NCBI RefSeq assembly: GCF_000832125.1
Contig: NZ_JPRK01000006.1
Span: 62,001 to 126,000 of the forward strand
Origin: Flavobacterium hibernum
GTDB taxonomy: Bacteria > Bacteroidota > Bacteroidia > Flavobacteriales > Flavobacteriaceae
Direction of reading: 5' to 3'
DNA: 64,000 bases
Part shown: in pieces, positions 8,186 to 17,106 of the stretch
Numbering within the stretch: the stretch's first letter is position 1
Layout: each line of letters opens with the position of its first letter
Notes under the pieces: generated by a model
Seen by the model: the letters and a program-made list of their open reading frames with translations, nothing else
Told to the model about the DNA's origin: nothing
Databases searched by the model: none
Made by a program: the position numbers and the translations under genes

Positions 8186-9219
8186 TTATTATAGATGTTA
8201 TTTTCTGCTATGGCAATGGCTCTTTCGAGTTTTTCTAGCAATAATTTTTTTTCTGGTAATTGGGTTAAATAAGCTGAAACTTTGATTTGTTCATCATTGT
8301 CAAGCATTAAATAATTAATTTGTTCAGGCGATTTTTCACTGCACAAAATTAATCCAATTGGTTTATTTTCGCCTTCTTTTTGTTCGTTTTTCTCTAGCCA
8401 ACGTAAATACAGTTCCATTTGACCTTTATAACCGGCTTTGAATTTTCCGAGTTTTAAGTCAATAGCAACCAGTCTGCGTAGGCCGCGATGATAGAAAAGT
8501 AAGTCGATGTAGAAATCTTCATCATCAATTGTTATTCTTTTTTGGCGAGCAAGAAAAGCAAATTCGCTCCCCATTTCGGTAATGAAATTTTGTAGTTGAG
8601 CTAAGATCGAACTTTCTAAATCTTTCTCGGAATAGCTGTCATGAAGTCCTAAGAAATCTAAAAAATAAGGATCACGAAAAGTTAAATCAGGACTAATTTG
8701 TTTTTCATTTTTTAATGAGGCTAAGTCATTAAGTATGGTTTGTTCAGGTTTTTTACTAATGGCCGTTCTTTCAAAAAGCATACTGTCAATGCGTTCTTGT
8801 AAGGTTCTGACGCTCCACCTTTCATGAATACTCATTTGAATGTAAAACTCTCGTTTTATATTGTTTTCAATATTTAGTATTGAGTATAAATGTGACCAAC
8901 TCAATTGTGCAGACACTGTCTGCACAATTGTAAAGTCTTGAAATACTGAGCTTAATTTTATGAAGCTATGTATGTTTCTTTTGCTGAATCCGGTTCCATA
9001 TCTTTTTGATAATTCAAGGCTTAAGCTTTGTATTGTTTTTTTTCCATAATCAGCTCGGTCATTTTTTAGGATTTCCTCATTGATTGTTTTTCCAATTTTC
9101 CAATACAAAAGCGTTAATTCCTGATTAACTGTTTTGGCAACAAAATGACGAGTTCCGTCTATTAGTCCAATTATGGAATCTAATAGTTCAGGTTTGTTAT
9201 TGTCAATTTTGTCACTCAT
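8182..9219 (-). CDS. DUF1016/YhcG-type PDDEXK nuclease
   Basis: The N-terminal DUF1016_N region is recognisable by LYWKIGKTINEEI and YGTGFSKRNIHSFIKL (about residues 33-105), a helical putative DNA-binding module. The C-terminal PDDEXK nuclease fold (about 165-345) shows FRDPYFLDFLGL, then FYIDLLFYHRGLRRLVAIDLKLGKF, where the Asp and the Asp-x-Lys are the expected catalytic residues. The gene is complete. It sits inside a metabolic run, four bases after pgm and overlapping the ABC exporter, whereas homologues are often found near restriction-modification systems. A 29-bp perfect palindrome lies inside the coding sequence. Probably acquired; the biological target is unknown. Confidence 0.88.
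   Translation of the reverse strand: MSDKIDNNKPELLDSIIGLIDGTRHFVAKTVNQELTLLYWKIGKTINEEILKNDRADYGKKTIQSLSLELSKRYGTGFSKRNIHSFIKLSSVFQDFTIVQTVSAQLSWSHLYSILNIENNIKREFYIQMSIHERWSVRTLQERIDSMLFERTAISKKPEQTILNDLASLKNEKQISPDLTFRDPYFLDFLGLHDSYSEKDLESSILAQLQNFITEMGSEFAFLARQKRITIDDEDFYIDLLFYHRGLRRLVAIDLKLGKFKAGYKGQMELYLRWLEKNEQKEGENKPIGLILCSEKSPEQINYLMLDNDEQIKVSAYLTQLPEKKLLLEKLERAIAIAENNIYNK
8902..8930. repeat. 29-bp perfect palindrome inside the DUF1016 gene
   Basis: CAATTGTGCAGACA, one central base, then its exact reverse complement. It encodes the residues TIVQTVSAQL of the nuclease N-domain, so it could be a hairpin in the mRNA or a coding coincidence. Confidence 0.7.
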
Positions 9220-9223
9220 TATT

Positions 9224-10954
9224 TTACTTCAATTGCATTCCTGCAATGATCTTTTGTATTTTTTCGTCTAAGAAACTTTCGGCGGCATCAAAATTTTCAA
9301 CAGAATCTAATTCTGCATTAACACTAATGTAAAATTTAATTTTAGGTTCAGTTCCACTTGGTCTTGCACAAATTTTAGAACCGTCTTCAGTATAATAAAT
9401 CAAAACATTAGATTTAGGAATATCCATTGTCGATTCTTCGCCAGTCAATAAATTCAAAGCAATTGATGATTGGTAATCTTCGACCATAATTACACGTTGA
9501 CCGCTAATTTCTTTCAAAGGATTTTCGCGTAAATCAATCATCATCTGATTAATTTCCTGCAAACCTTCCATTCCTTTTTTAGTTAAAGAAACCAGGTATT
9601 CTTTGTAAAAACCATTTTCAACGTAAAGTTGTAAAAGTTCTTTGTAAACACTGCTTCCGGCTGCTTTTGCCTGAGCTGCAACTTCGCATATTAATAAGGT
9701 AGCAGCAACAGCATCTTTATCTCTAACAGCATCACCAACCATAAAACCAAAACTTTCTTCTCCGCCACCAATAAATTCAAGTTCCGGAAAGTCTTTAATC
9801 ATTTTGGCAATCCATTTAAAACCAGTCAAACCAACTTTGCATTCAACGCCATAGCTAGTTGCTAGTTCCATCATCATTGGAGTAGAAACGATTGTAGAAC
9901 CTACGAATTGTTTACCATTAATTTTTCCTGCTTTTTTCCATTGTTTCAATAAAAAAGAAGTCATTAAAATCATGGTTTGATTTCCGTTAAGCAAAATCAT
10001 TTCACCTTCATTATTTCTAACCGCAACTCCAAGACGATCACAATCAGGATCAGTTCCAACAACAATGTCAGAATGAGTTTTATCGGCCAAAGCTAATGCC
10101 ATAGTTAGTGCTTCAGGTTCTTCAGGATTTGGAGATTTTACCGTTGGAAAATTTCCGTCAGGAATTGCCTGTTCAGGAACAATGTGAACATTTTTATAAC
10201 CAGCCTGTGATAAAGTGTCAGGAATAGATTTTATCGAAGTTCCGTGCAATGAAGTAAAAACAATTTGTAAATCATCTTTAGCTTCAGCCGGAGTATTAAA
10301 ACTTGCGTTTTCGATTGATGATTTTATAAAAGCTTTGTCAATTTCTGTGTCAATATATTGAATTAGGCTTTCGTTGGCATTAAATTTAATTTTATCGTAA
10401 CCTAAGTTTTCGATAACATTAATAATTGCAGCATCTTGTGGAGGCACAATTTGTCCGCCATCTTCCCAATATACTTTGTATCCGTTATATTCCGGTGGAT
10501 TATGAGATGCTGTTAATACGATTCCGCATTGGCATCCTAAATATTTAAGTGCAAATGATAATTCGGGAGTTGGTCGTAAATCAGAGAACAAATAAACATG
10601 GATTCCATTTGCCGAAAAAACATCAGCAACAACTTTTGCTAAAGTGTTACTGTTGTGACGACAGTCATAAGCGATAACTACTTTTAAAGGTTGATTAGGA
10701 AAAACTTCATGTAAATAATCTGATAGACCTTGTGTGTTTTTACCAAGTGTATATTTGTTGATTCGATTATTACCAACGCCCATAACACCGCGCATTCCAC
10801 CAGTTCCAAATTCCAGATTTTTATAAAAACTTTCCTCAAGTTCTTTTGGAGAGGTTGTCATTAAGTCTTTAACCTCGGCTTGAGTTTCGTCATCAAATGT
10901 AGGTGTCAGCCATTCGTTTACAGCATTCAGGATATTCGGTGCTATATTCATCAT
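9224..10954 (-). CDS. Phospho-sugar mutase (phosphoglucomutase/phosphomannomutase)
   Basis: Alpha-D-phosphohexomutase, interconverting hexose 1- and 6-phosphates to supply sugar nucleotides. All four signature blocks are present: [16 protein letters not shown] with catalytic Ser150, metal loop [13 protein letters not shown] (about 297-309), sugar-binding [13 protein letters not shown] (about 395), and phosphate-binding [11 protein letters not shown] (about 533). The 576-residue length is that of the larger PGM/PMM subfamily rather than the ~450-residue class. The gene starts with two consecutive Met codons. It heads the run that includes the nuclease and the exporter. The choice of glucose versus mannose cannot be settled from sequence alone. 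Confidence 0.92.
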   Translation of the reverse strand: MMNIAPNILNAVNEWLTPTFDDETQAEVKDLMTTSPKELEESFYKNLEFGTGGMRGVMGVGNNRINKYTLGKNTQGLSDYLHEVFPNQPLKVVIAYDCRHNSNTLAKVVADVFSANGIHVYLFSDLRPTPELSFALKYLGCQCGIVLTASHNPPEYNGYKVYWEDGGQIVPPQDAAIINVIENLGYDKIKFNANESLIQYIDTEIDKAFIKSSIENASFNTPAEAKDDLQIVFTSLHGTSIKSIPDTLSQAGYKNVHIVPEQAIPDGNFPTVKSPNPEEPEALTMALALADKTHSDIVVGTDPDCDRLGVAVRNNEGEMILLNGNQTMILMTSFLLKQWKKAGKINGKQFVGSTIVSTPMMMELATSYGVECKVGLTGFKWIAKMIKDFPELEFIGGGEESFGFMVGDAVRDKDAVAATLLICEVAAQAKAAGSSVYKELLQLYVENGFYKEYLVSLTKKGMEGLQEINQMMIDLRENPLKEISGQRVIMVEDYQSSIALNLLTGEESTMDIPKSNVLIYYTEDGSKICARPSGTEPKIKFYISVNAELDSVENFDAAESFLDEKIQKIIAGMQLK

Positions 10955-11116
10955 TCGTATGTTTTATATTTATATTAAAATAATAATCAATTTTGAGAGC
11001 TTTTTTAAGAGCTTATTCTTGCTATGTCGCTATATTCCCGCTTAACAAAAACTACGGCTAAAAAACCTTGTTTTTTTAATCGGAAGATATCGCTGTAATC
11101 AGGTTAGAACATTGTG

Positions 11117-12073
11117 TTAAAAATTAACCTCGCGGGCAACTTTATAACGTGCTTCGTTACTTTTAGTTCTTAAAATAATCTCACCAAGAAAACCTGCCAA
11201 GAATAATTGAGTTCCTAAAATCATAGTTGTTAAAGCAATAAAAAACCAAGGATTACTTGTAACCAGATTATATTTCATTCCGTTATACATATGGTATAAT
11301 TTTGAAACTCCAATATATCCAGCTGATAAAAAACCAATGATGAACATTAAAGATCCAATGGCACCAAATAAGTGCATGGGTCTTTTTCCGAATCGGGATA
11401 AAAACCAAATAGTTATTAAATCAAGAAAGCCGTTTATAAAACGATCCATTCCAAATTTTGTTTCACCATATTTACGAGCCTGGTGAATAACTACTTTTTC
11501 GCCAATTTTGTTAAAACCGGCATTTTTTGCCAAAACAGGAATGTAACGGTGCATTTCGCCCGAAACTTCTATGTTTTTTACTACAGTATTTTTATACGCT
11601 TTTAATCCGCAATTAAAATCATTCAGTTCAACTCCCGAAGTTTTTCTTGCTGCCCAATTGAATAATTTTGAAGGAAGATTTTTTGCCACAACAGAGTCGT
11701 AACGTTTCTTTTTCCATCCGGAAACCAAATCAAATTTTTGAGCCGTAATCATTTCATACAAACCTGGAATCTCATCCGGGCTATCTTGTAAATCGGCATC
11801 CATAGTAATAATAACATCACCTTGTGCTTTTGCAAAACCAGCATGCAAAGCCTGAGATTTTCCGAAATTTTTCATAAAACGAATTCCTTTTACGTTAGGA
11901 TTTTCTTTTGAAAAACTTTCGATAATATTCCAAGAATTATCTGTACTTCCATCATCTACAAAAATGATTTCATAAGAGTAATTGTTAGATTGCATCACTT
12001 TAATAATCCACGTGTAGAGTTCTTGTAGTGATTCCTCCTCGTTTAGAAGCGGTATAAGTATAGATAAATTCAT
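11117..12073 (-). CDS. Family 2 glycosyltransferase, DPM/ArnC-like, membrane-anchored
   Basis: GT-A fold transferase: LLNEEESLQELY at the N-terminus, FVDDGSTDNSW (about residues 38-48) and ITMDADLQDSPDEIP (about 89-103) with the DxD-type metal site. KNFGKSQALHAGF is typical of polyprenyl-phosphate sugar transferases. Two membrane helices at about 230-255 and 268-297 anchor the C-terminus. It likely loads a sugar onto a lipid carrier at the inner membrane. It is followed at its 5' side by a DUF4199 gene nine bases away, which is probably co-transcribed. Donor and acceptor are unknown. Confidence 0.9.
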   Translation of the reverse strand: MNLSILIPLLNEEESLQELYTWIIKVMQSNNYSYEIIFVDDGSTDNSWNIIESFSKENPNVKGIRFMKNFGKSQALHAGFAKAQGDVIITMDADLQDSPDEIPGLYEMITAQKFDLVSGWKKKRYDSVVAKNLPSKLFNWAARKTSGVELNDFNCGLKAYKNTVVKNIEVSGEMHRYIPVLAKNAGFNKIGEKVVIHQARKYGETKFGMDRFINGFLDLITIWFLSRFGKRPMHLFGAIGSLMFIIGFLSAGYIGVSKLYHMYNGMKYNLVTSNPWFFIALTTMILGTQLFLAGFLGEIILRTKSNEARYKVAREVNF

Positions 12074-12081
12074 TTATATTT

Positions 12082-12615
12082 TTATTCTTGTGTAGTAGTT
12101 TTGCTTTTGAAAAATGCAGCCAAAATTAATCCCAAAATCGAGTAACCAACGATACTGAAAATTAATGCTTTTAATAGTTCTAAAGTAGAAAAAGGACTGT
12201 TTTCTTTCATTTTGGTTAATGCTTCGTTTATGGCAGAAGATGGAGTTCCGAATTTTTGTAAAGTTTCGGCCATATATCTAATAAGTAAATCATTTAAAGT
12301 TGCTTTTGCTTCTGGGTCGATTACATTAAACAATACAATGTTGAAAGTAGTTGAGATTGCAAGACCTATTATAGTAGCTATAAAAAAAGTGGTAAACGCA
12401 TCCTTAAAAGAGAAAAGACCTTGGATTTCTTTTCTTGTTTTTGTTAGTAATAAAATACCAATTACTAAATAGATAACAAATGTTAGACCGCCAATCCAGC
12501 CCGAAACAAATAGTTTAAGGTCTATTGCATACATGGTTGCAGTAATCAACGCTAAAACAACACCTAGTACAATACCATAAGTAATCCCGTTCTTTTTTAT
12601 AACTTCATTAATCAT
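12082..12615 (-). CDS. DUF4199 domain-containing membrane protein
   Basis: About 177 residues with four hydrophobic helices: near the N-terminus (ITYGIVLGVVLALITATMYA), then about 40-60, 75-100, and a C-terminal one (IFSIVGYSILGLILAAFF). The layout and the loop rich in Lys/Asp between helices 3 and 4 fit the Bacteroidota DUF4199 family. I chose the ATG at 12615 because the longer frame would add a non-hydrophobic 13-residue leader. A TATATTTG box on the minus strand at 12650-12643 is a possible -7 element. Function unknown; proximity to the glycosyltransferase suggests an envelope role. Confidence 0.82.
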   Translation of the reverse strand: MINEVIKKNGITYGIVLGVVLALITATMYAIDLKLFVSGWIGGLTFVIYLVIGILLLTKTRKEIQGLFSFKDAFTTFFIATIIGLAISTTFNIVLFNVIDPEAKATLNDLLIRYMAETLQKFGTPSSAINEALTKMKENSPFSTLELLKALIFSIVGYSILGLILAAFFKSKTTTQE

Positions 12616-12718
12616 ATTTCTATATGTTTTAAAATTAATCCACAAATATAGCAATTCCCAATATAATGAGAGAGAAAAAAAGCTTTTTGAATTTTACTAA
12701 AAAAAGTGTGCTAAATGT

Positions 12719-12747
12719 TTGTTTATTAAAAAAGAATTGTAAATTTG
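12719..12747 (+). promoter_or_regulatory. Bacteroidota-type promoter for rpmE2
   Basis: TTG at 12719-12721 and TAAATTTG at 12740-12747, separated by 18 bases, match the -33/-7 consensus of Bacteroidota sigma-A. Transcription should begin near 12753, which leaves a leader of about 110 bases before the ATG. Confidence 0.85.
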
Positions 12748-12863
12748 CACACTCAAAAATAATTAAATTTTTAAACAAAAAAGAGTACCGTTTGTTTACA
12801 CCTTTTTCTAACCATGGAAAAGCTTCAAAATAAAATTGCTCTAAACAATAAATAAAAAGAAAG

Positions 12864-13118
12864 ATGAAAAAAGGAATCCACCCAGAGAATTACAGATTAG
12901 TTGCATTTAAAGACATGTCAAATGATGACGTTTTTATCACTAAATCTACTGCAGATACAAAAGAAACAATTGAAGTTGACGGAGTTGAGTATCCAGTTGT
13001 TAAAATGGAGATTTCTAGAACATCTCACCCTTTTTACACAGGTAAATCTAAACTTATCGATACTGCAGGACGTATTGATAAATTCAAAACTAAATATGCA
13101 AAACACGTTAAAAACTAA
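12864..13118 (+). CDS. rpmE2: 50S ribosomal protein L31 type B
   Basis: Complete 84-residue L31 of the cysteine-free (type B, C-minus) kind: starts [20 protein letters not shown], contains [15 protein letters not shown] and ends [10 protein letters not shown]. The absence of the zinc-binding CxxC motifs of type A L31 is clear. In many bacteria type B replaces type A under zinc limitation; whether a type A copy exists here cannot be told from this window. It is monocistronic: a strong promoter upstream, a hairpin terminator 20 bases after the stop, and a ~110-base leader that could carry autoregulation. Confidence 0.97.
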   Translation: MKKGIHPENYRLVAFKDMSNDDVFITKSTADTKETIEVDGVEYPVVKMEISRTSHPFYTGKSKLIDTAGRIDKFKTKYAKHVKN

Positions 13119-13137
13119 TAACTGTTTTTATTTATAC

Positions 13138-13167
13138 AAAAGCCTTCCAGTCGGAAGGCTTTTTTTA
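13138..13167 (+). terminator. Terminator of rpmE2
   Basis: Stem AAAAGCCTTCC / GGAAGGCTTTT around AGTC, followed by a T-run. Confidence 0.92.
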
Positions 13168-13190
13168 TGTATTTTTTTAACTGGATAATA

Positions 13191-13274
13191 GCTACGAATT
13201 CACGAATTGAATCTGTGAAAATTTGATCTTTAAAATTTTTACTTTTTGAATTTAATAAATAAAAAATTCGTGGC
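13191..13274. repeat. Variant 'gctacgaatt...attcgtggc' intergenic element
   Basis: Ends GCTACGAATTCACGAATT and AAATTCGTGGC are near inverted repeats and resemble the 'gccacagatt' family with a shifted core. Confidence 0.55.
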
Positions 13275-13392
13275 GAAAAAGTGCATTTTTCATTTTGAGA
13301 AGAAACAGGTTTAATGAAACAAATAAAATATTTGTAACTTTGACACTGATAACCAAATCAAGATTTTAACAAGTATCAAATTTTTATTATTT

Positions 13393-14568
13393 ATGAATTA
13401 CATTCTTTTTGACGGTCCCGTCCGGAATGCCTTATTGCCTTTTACTTTTACAAGACCAGTTGCTGATATTTTAATAGGAATCATGACGATTCGCCAGAAA
13501 TGGGAAGCACGTTTAGGATCGACCATAACAACCATTACCGAAGATTACTTGTCTGCCAAATTTCCCATGGTTGAAATGGAAGAAAATGTAATGATAAACG
13601 CAGCATATTTGCCAAATGATAAGCTTGCGGATTTGGTTTCTGATTTAAAAGAAAACCAAGCGATTTTTAAAGGTGATGATGTAATTGCTTTTTTTACAAC
13701 AGAAAATCAAGAAGAAGTCGATTTCGATTCGTACGAAATTATACAATACAATGACGATTGTTTGACGGTTGAGCATACTTGGGATATTTTTTCTAAGAAT
13801 GATGCAGCAATTCGCGAAGATTTTAATTTTTTAACAGAAGATAGAAAATCACAGCCAATTCCAAAGAGTGTAAATGTTATTGCACCCGAAAATATTTTTC
13901 TTGAAGAAGGAGCAAAATTAGAGTTTGTGATATTAAACGCTTCAAGCGGACCTATATATATAGGCAAGAATACTGAAATTATGGAAGGAACAGTAATTCG
14001 TGGGCCTTTTGCTTTGTGTGAAAATGCAGCGGTAAAATTAAATGCCAAGGTTTATGGAGCAACAACAGTTGGGCCAGGATCAAGAATTGGTGGAGAAGTT
14101 AAGAATTCGGTTCTTTTTGCAAATTCAAACAAAGGACACGACGGATTTTTAGGTGATTCTGTTTTAGGTGAATGGTGTAATATTGGAGCTGATAGTAATA
14201 ATTCTAACCTAAAAAATAACTACGAAGAAGTGAAATTGTGGAGTTATGAAATAGAAGGTTTTGCAAAAACAGGACTTCAGTTTTGTGGTTTAATGATGGG
14301 AGATCATAGTAAATGCGGAATCAATACGATGTTTAATACCGGAACTGTAGTAGGAGTGAGTGCTAATATTTTTGGAAGTGGTTTTCCTCGCAATTTTGTT
14401 CCAAGTTTTTCTTGGGGTGGAGCGGCAGGTTTTACAACTTATGTTACTAAAAAAGCTTTCGAAACTGCAAAATTAGTAATGGGACGCAGAAATATTGATT
14501 TTGACGAAACGGAATCGGCAATCTTAGAGCACATTTTTGAGGAAACAAAAAAATGGAGAAAAGATTAA
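13393..14568 (+). CDS. GlmU-like putative sugar nucleotidyltransferase with beta-helix domain
   Basis: A 391-residue protein whose N-terminus (NYILFDGPVRNALLPFTFTR, then RPVADILIG) is the signature of the Bacteroidota NTP_transf_4/GlmU family. The C-terminal half (from about residue 165) is a left-handed beta-helix of hexapeptide repeats (IGKNTEIMEGTVIRG, VYGATTVGPGSRIGG). Known GlmU makes UDP-GlcNAc; this family is shorter and its substrate is not certain. A TAACTTTG box at 13335-13342 is a likely -7 element, although the -33 is weak. A hairpin terminator follows. Confidence 0.85.
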   Translation: MNYILFDGPVRNALLPFTFTRPVADILIGIMTIRQKWEARLGSTITTITEDYLSAKFPMVEMEENVMINAAYLPNDKLADLVSDLKENQAIFKGDDVIAFFTTENQEEVDFDSYEIIQYNDDCLTVEHTWDIFSKNDAAIREDFNFLTEDRKSQPIPKSVNVIAPENIFLEEGAKLEFVILNASSGPIYIGKNTEIMEGTVIRGPFALCENAAVKLNAKVYGATTVGPGSRIGGEVKNSVLFANSNKGHDGFLGDSVLGEWCNIGADSNNSNLKNNYEEVKLWSYEIEGFAKTGLQFCGLMMGDHSKCGINTMFNTGTVVGVSANIFGSGFPRNFVPSFSWGGAAGFTTYVTKKAFETAKLVMGRRNIDFDETESAILEHIFEETKKWRKD

Positions 14569-14603
14569 TTAAGTAATTAGTCAATTTGAAAATTAGATAA
14601 TTT

Positions 14604-14646
14604 AATAACCCCGAAAGATTTTTGAAATCTATCGGGGTTATTTTTT
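14604..14646 (+). terminator. Terminator after the GlmU-like gene
   Basis: 18-bp stem (14604-14621 with 14625-14642), one mismatch, 3-base loop, then T-run. Confidence 0.9.
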
Positions 14647-14647
14647 A

Positions 14648-14726
14648 GCCACAGATTAGAGGATTAAAAAGATTTTTTTGCAAAGACTTGAAAAGAATAA
14701 TCAGTGAAAATCCCTTAATCTGTGGC
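14648..14726. repeat. 'gccacagatt...aatctgtggc' intergenic element
   Basis: Starts GCCACAGATTAGAGGATTAA and ends TCCCTTAATCTGTGGC. It follows a terminator and precedes a convergent gene, as the copy at 6268 also lies in a gene-free gap. Confidence 0.78.
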
Positions 14727-14767
14727 TAAAAATAAAATATAAACTCTTTGTTAGTTTGAAGTAAATA

Positions 14768-15211
14768 CTATTTATCGATTTTAGTAAAATCTCCTTTTAG
14801 GTTAAATTTTAATTCTAAACCGTTGGTTAGCTTTGTTTCGTAACCATAAGTTCCTATTTCTATTTTGGTGATTTTTTCTTTAGGGAAATTTGTTTTCACG
14901 TACGAAGCAATTTTTTTAGGAATAATAGAATTTGGGATCTTAGAGTTTTTGCCATCTACTTCTTTCCAATTTCCTTTTTTATCAAATTCGATTTCAATTT
15001 TACTGTCATATTGCACTTTGTATTCTGTAGATAGAATCTCTTTGTCCTGAAGTATGTAGCTAGGATTTTTTGATCCAAAATGTGTTTTCAGGAAAGTTTG
15101 TGCATTTGCGGGTAAAGCTTCTTTTTTAATTACAGTTTTTTGTGCATTTGCAGAAAGTCCAAATATTAATCCTGCAAGTAGACAAATAGTCAAGTTTAAT
15201 TTCGTTCTCAT
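14768..15211 (-). CDS. PepSY-like (DUF2874) periplasmic protein
   Basis: A 147-residue secreted protein with signal peptide MRTKLNLTICLLAGLIFGLS...NAQ. The mature part contains two related alpha/beta repeats of the PepSY-like family: LPANAQTFLKTHFGSKNPSY...VQYDSKIEIEFDKKGNWKEVDG and IPKKIASYVKTNFPKEKITKIE...LELKFNLKGDFTKID. The family is common in Bacteroidota; functions proposed include binding or inhibiting partner proteins in the periplasm. It is a single gene, convergent to the GlmU-like gene across a repeat element. No catalytic motif is seen. Confidence 0.85.
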   Translation of the reverse strand: MRTKLNLTICLLAGLIFGLSANAQKTVIKKEALPANAQTFLKTHFGSKNPSYILQDKEILSTEYKVQYDSKIEIEFDKKGNWKEVDGKNSKIPNSIIPKKIASYVKTNFPKEKITKIEIGTYGYETKLTNGLELKFNLKGDFTKIDK

Positions 15212-15318
15212 ATTTTGCTGGTTTTTAAATTCTTATACAAGATAAGGTTAAAAATTGAAAATATGTAAGAATACTGTTCTAAATTAGAAAAACTCAGACC
15301 TCAGTAATCTAAATAGTA

Positions 15319-15348
15319 TTGTCTAATACTCTAATTAATCTATCTTTG
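15319..15348 (+). promoter_or_regulatory. Promoter of the ABC-F gene
   Basis: TTG at 15319-15321, 19-base spacer, TATCTTTG at 15341-15348: a full match to the Bacteroidota consensus. Confidence 0.88.
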
Positions 15349-15411
15349 CACCACGAAAAAAAGAGGTGGTCAACTAAACGATTAACCGATTAAACAAATT
15401 CACAGAAAGTA

Positions 15412-17046
15412 ATGATTACAGTTAACGATATTTCGGTTCAGTTTGGTGGAACTACATTATTTAGCGATGTTTCTTTTGCTATAAATGAAAATGATAAAAT
15501 TGCCCTTATGGGTAAAAATGGTGCGGGAAAATCGACACTTTTAAAAATAATTGCTGGTCAAAGCAAACCTTCTACCGGAAGTATTTCGACTCCAAAAGAT
15601 GCTGTAGTAGCTTATTTGCCTCAGCATTTATTAACAAAGGATGGTTCGACTGTAATGGAAGAAGCTTCAAAAGCTTTTGGTGAAATTTTTAAAATGAAAG
15701 CCGAAATTGATGAAATCAATGAGCAACTTACTGTTCGTACAGATTATGAAAGTGATGCTTATATGAAATTAATCGAAAGAGTTTCTGACTTAAGTGAGAA
15801 ATTTTATGCGATTGAAGAAGTAAACTACGAAGCTGAAGTTGAAAAAATATTAATTGGTTTAGGTTTTGAGCGCGAAGATTTTTCTCGTCAGACTTCTGAA
15901 TTTTCTGGAGGATGGAGAATGCGTATTGAGCTGGCTAAAATTTTGCTTCAAAAACCAGATTTAATTTTACTGGATGAGCCAACCAACCACATGGATATCG
16001 AAAGTATTCAATGGTTAGAAGAGTTTTTAATTAATTCTGCGAAGGCAGTTGTTGTAATTTCGCACGATAGAGCGTTTGTAGATAATATTACAAATCGTAC
16101 TATTGAGGTTACAATGGGAAGAATTTACGATTATAAAGCTAAATATTCTCATTATTTAGAACTTAGAAAAGATCGTCGTGTGCACCAACAAAAAGCATAC
16201 GATGAGCAACAAAAAATGATTGCCGATAATAGAGCATTTATTGATAGGTTTAAAGGAACGTTTTCTAAAACAGATGCGGTTCAATCTCGTGTTAAGATGT
16301 TAGAGAAATTAGTTATCGTTCAGGTTGATGAAGTAGATAATTCGGCATTAAAATTAAAATTCCCAGCAGCAGCACGTTCAGGACAATATCCGGTGGTGGT
16401 AAAAGATTTGTCTAAATCATACGGAGATCATGTTGTTTTTAAAGATGCTAATATTGTGATCGAAAGAGGACAAAAAGTAGCTTTTGTGGGTAAAAATGGT
16501 GAAGGTAAATCGACAATGATCAAAGCCATTATGAAAGAAATTGGTATTGATGAAGGAAGTGTTGATATTGGTCACAATTCTCAAATTGGATATTTTGCTC
16601 AAAATCAAGCGTCATTATTAGATGAAAATGCTACTATTTTTGAAACTATTGATAATATTGCCGTAGGAGATGTTCGTACTCAAATTAAAAATATTTTGGG
16701 AGCCTTTATGTTTCAGGGTGATGATATTACCAAGAAAGTAAAAGTGTTATCCGGAGGAGAAAAAACACGTTTGGCAATGATTAAATTATTGTTGGAGCCA
16801 GTGAATTTATTGATTCTGGATGAGCCTTCGAATCACTTAGATATGAAGACTAAAGATATTATTAAAGATGCTTTACGCGATTTCGATGGAACTTTAATCT
16901 TGGTTTCTCACGATCGTGATTTCCTTGACGGATTAGCAACTAAAGTTTTTGAGTTTGGTAACAAACGTGTAAAAGAGCATTTTGAAGATGTTGCCGGTTT
17001 CTTGGCACATAAAAAAATGGATTCTATGAGAGAGATCGAAAAGTAA
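15412..17046 (+). CDS. ABC-F family ATPase (ribosome-associated type)
   Basis: Cytosolic protein of 544 residues with two ABC ATPase domains and no membrane helices. Domain 1 shows GKNGAGKSTLL (about 34-44), signature SGGWRMRIELAKILL and LILLDEPTNHMD. Domain 2 shows VGKNGEGKST (about 362), LSGGEKTRLAMIKLL and LLILDEPSNHLD. The linker between them is the charged P-site tRNA-interaction motif (YDEQQKMIADNRAFIDRFKGTFSKTDAVQSR region, about 262-300). Members act on the ribosome as translation factors, and some protect against antibiotics. Length and general features resemble the YbiT/YkpA-type housekeeping groups, so a resistance role is not implied. Single gene with its own promoter and terminator. 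Confidence 0.93.
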   Translation: MITVNDISVQFGGTTLFSDVSFAINENDKIALMGKNGAGKSTLLKIIAGQSKPSTGSISTPKDAVVAYLPQHLLTKDGSTVMEEASKAFGEIFKMKAEIDEINEQLTVRTDYESDAYMKLIERVSDLSEKFYAIEEVNYEAEVEKILIGLGFEREDFSRQTSEFSGGWRMRIELAKILLQKPDLILLDEPTNHMDIESIQWLEEFLINSAKAVVVISHDRAFVDNITNRTIEVTMGRIYDYKAKYSHYLELRKDRRVHQQKAYDEQQKMIADNRAFIDRFKGTFSKTDAVQSRVKMLEKLVIVQVDEVDNSALKLKFPAAARSGQYPVVVKDLSKSYGDHVVFKDANIVIERGQKVAFVGKNGEGKSTMIKAIMKEIGIDEGSVDIGHNSQIGYFAQNQASLLDENATIFETIDNIAVGDVRTQIKNILGAFMFQGDDITKKVKVLSGGEKTRLAMIKLLLEPVNLLILDEPSNHLDMKTKDIIKDALRDFDGTLILVSHDRDFLDGLATKVFEFGNKRVKEHFEDVAGFLAHKKMDSMREIEK

Positions 17047-17065
17047 TTTTTTACTTCAAATATAT

Positions 17066-17095
17066 AAAGGCATAAGAAATTCTTATGCCTTTTTT
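17066..17095. terminator. Terminator between ABC-F gene and efflux operon
   Basis: AAAGGCATAAGAA / TTCTTATGCCTTT inverted repeat with a T-run. It can serve the ABC-F gene on the plus strand and the permease gene on the minus strand. Confidence 0.85.
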
Positions 17096-17106
17096 ATGTT
17101 TTAAAG

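Noticed and set aside
10955..11116. Possible ncRNA or repeat between pgm and the glycosyltransferase gene
   Set aside because: Some GC-containing strings (e.g. around 11020-11050) stand out slightly, but no clear hairpin, promoter or second copy in the window was found.
12901..13188. 95-residue frame overlapping rpmE2 on the same strand
   Set aside because: It overlaps the certain L31 gene in another frame and runs through its terminator hairpin.
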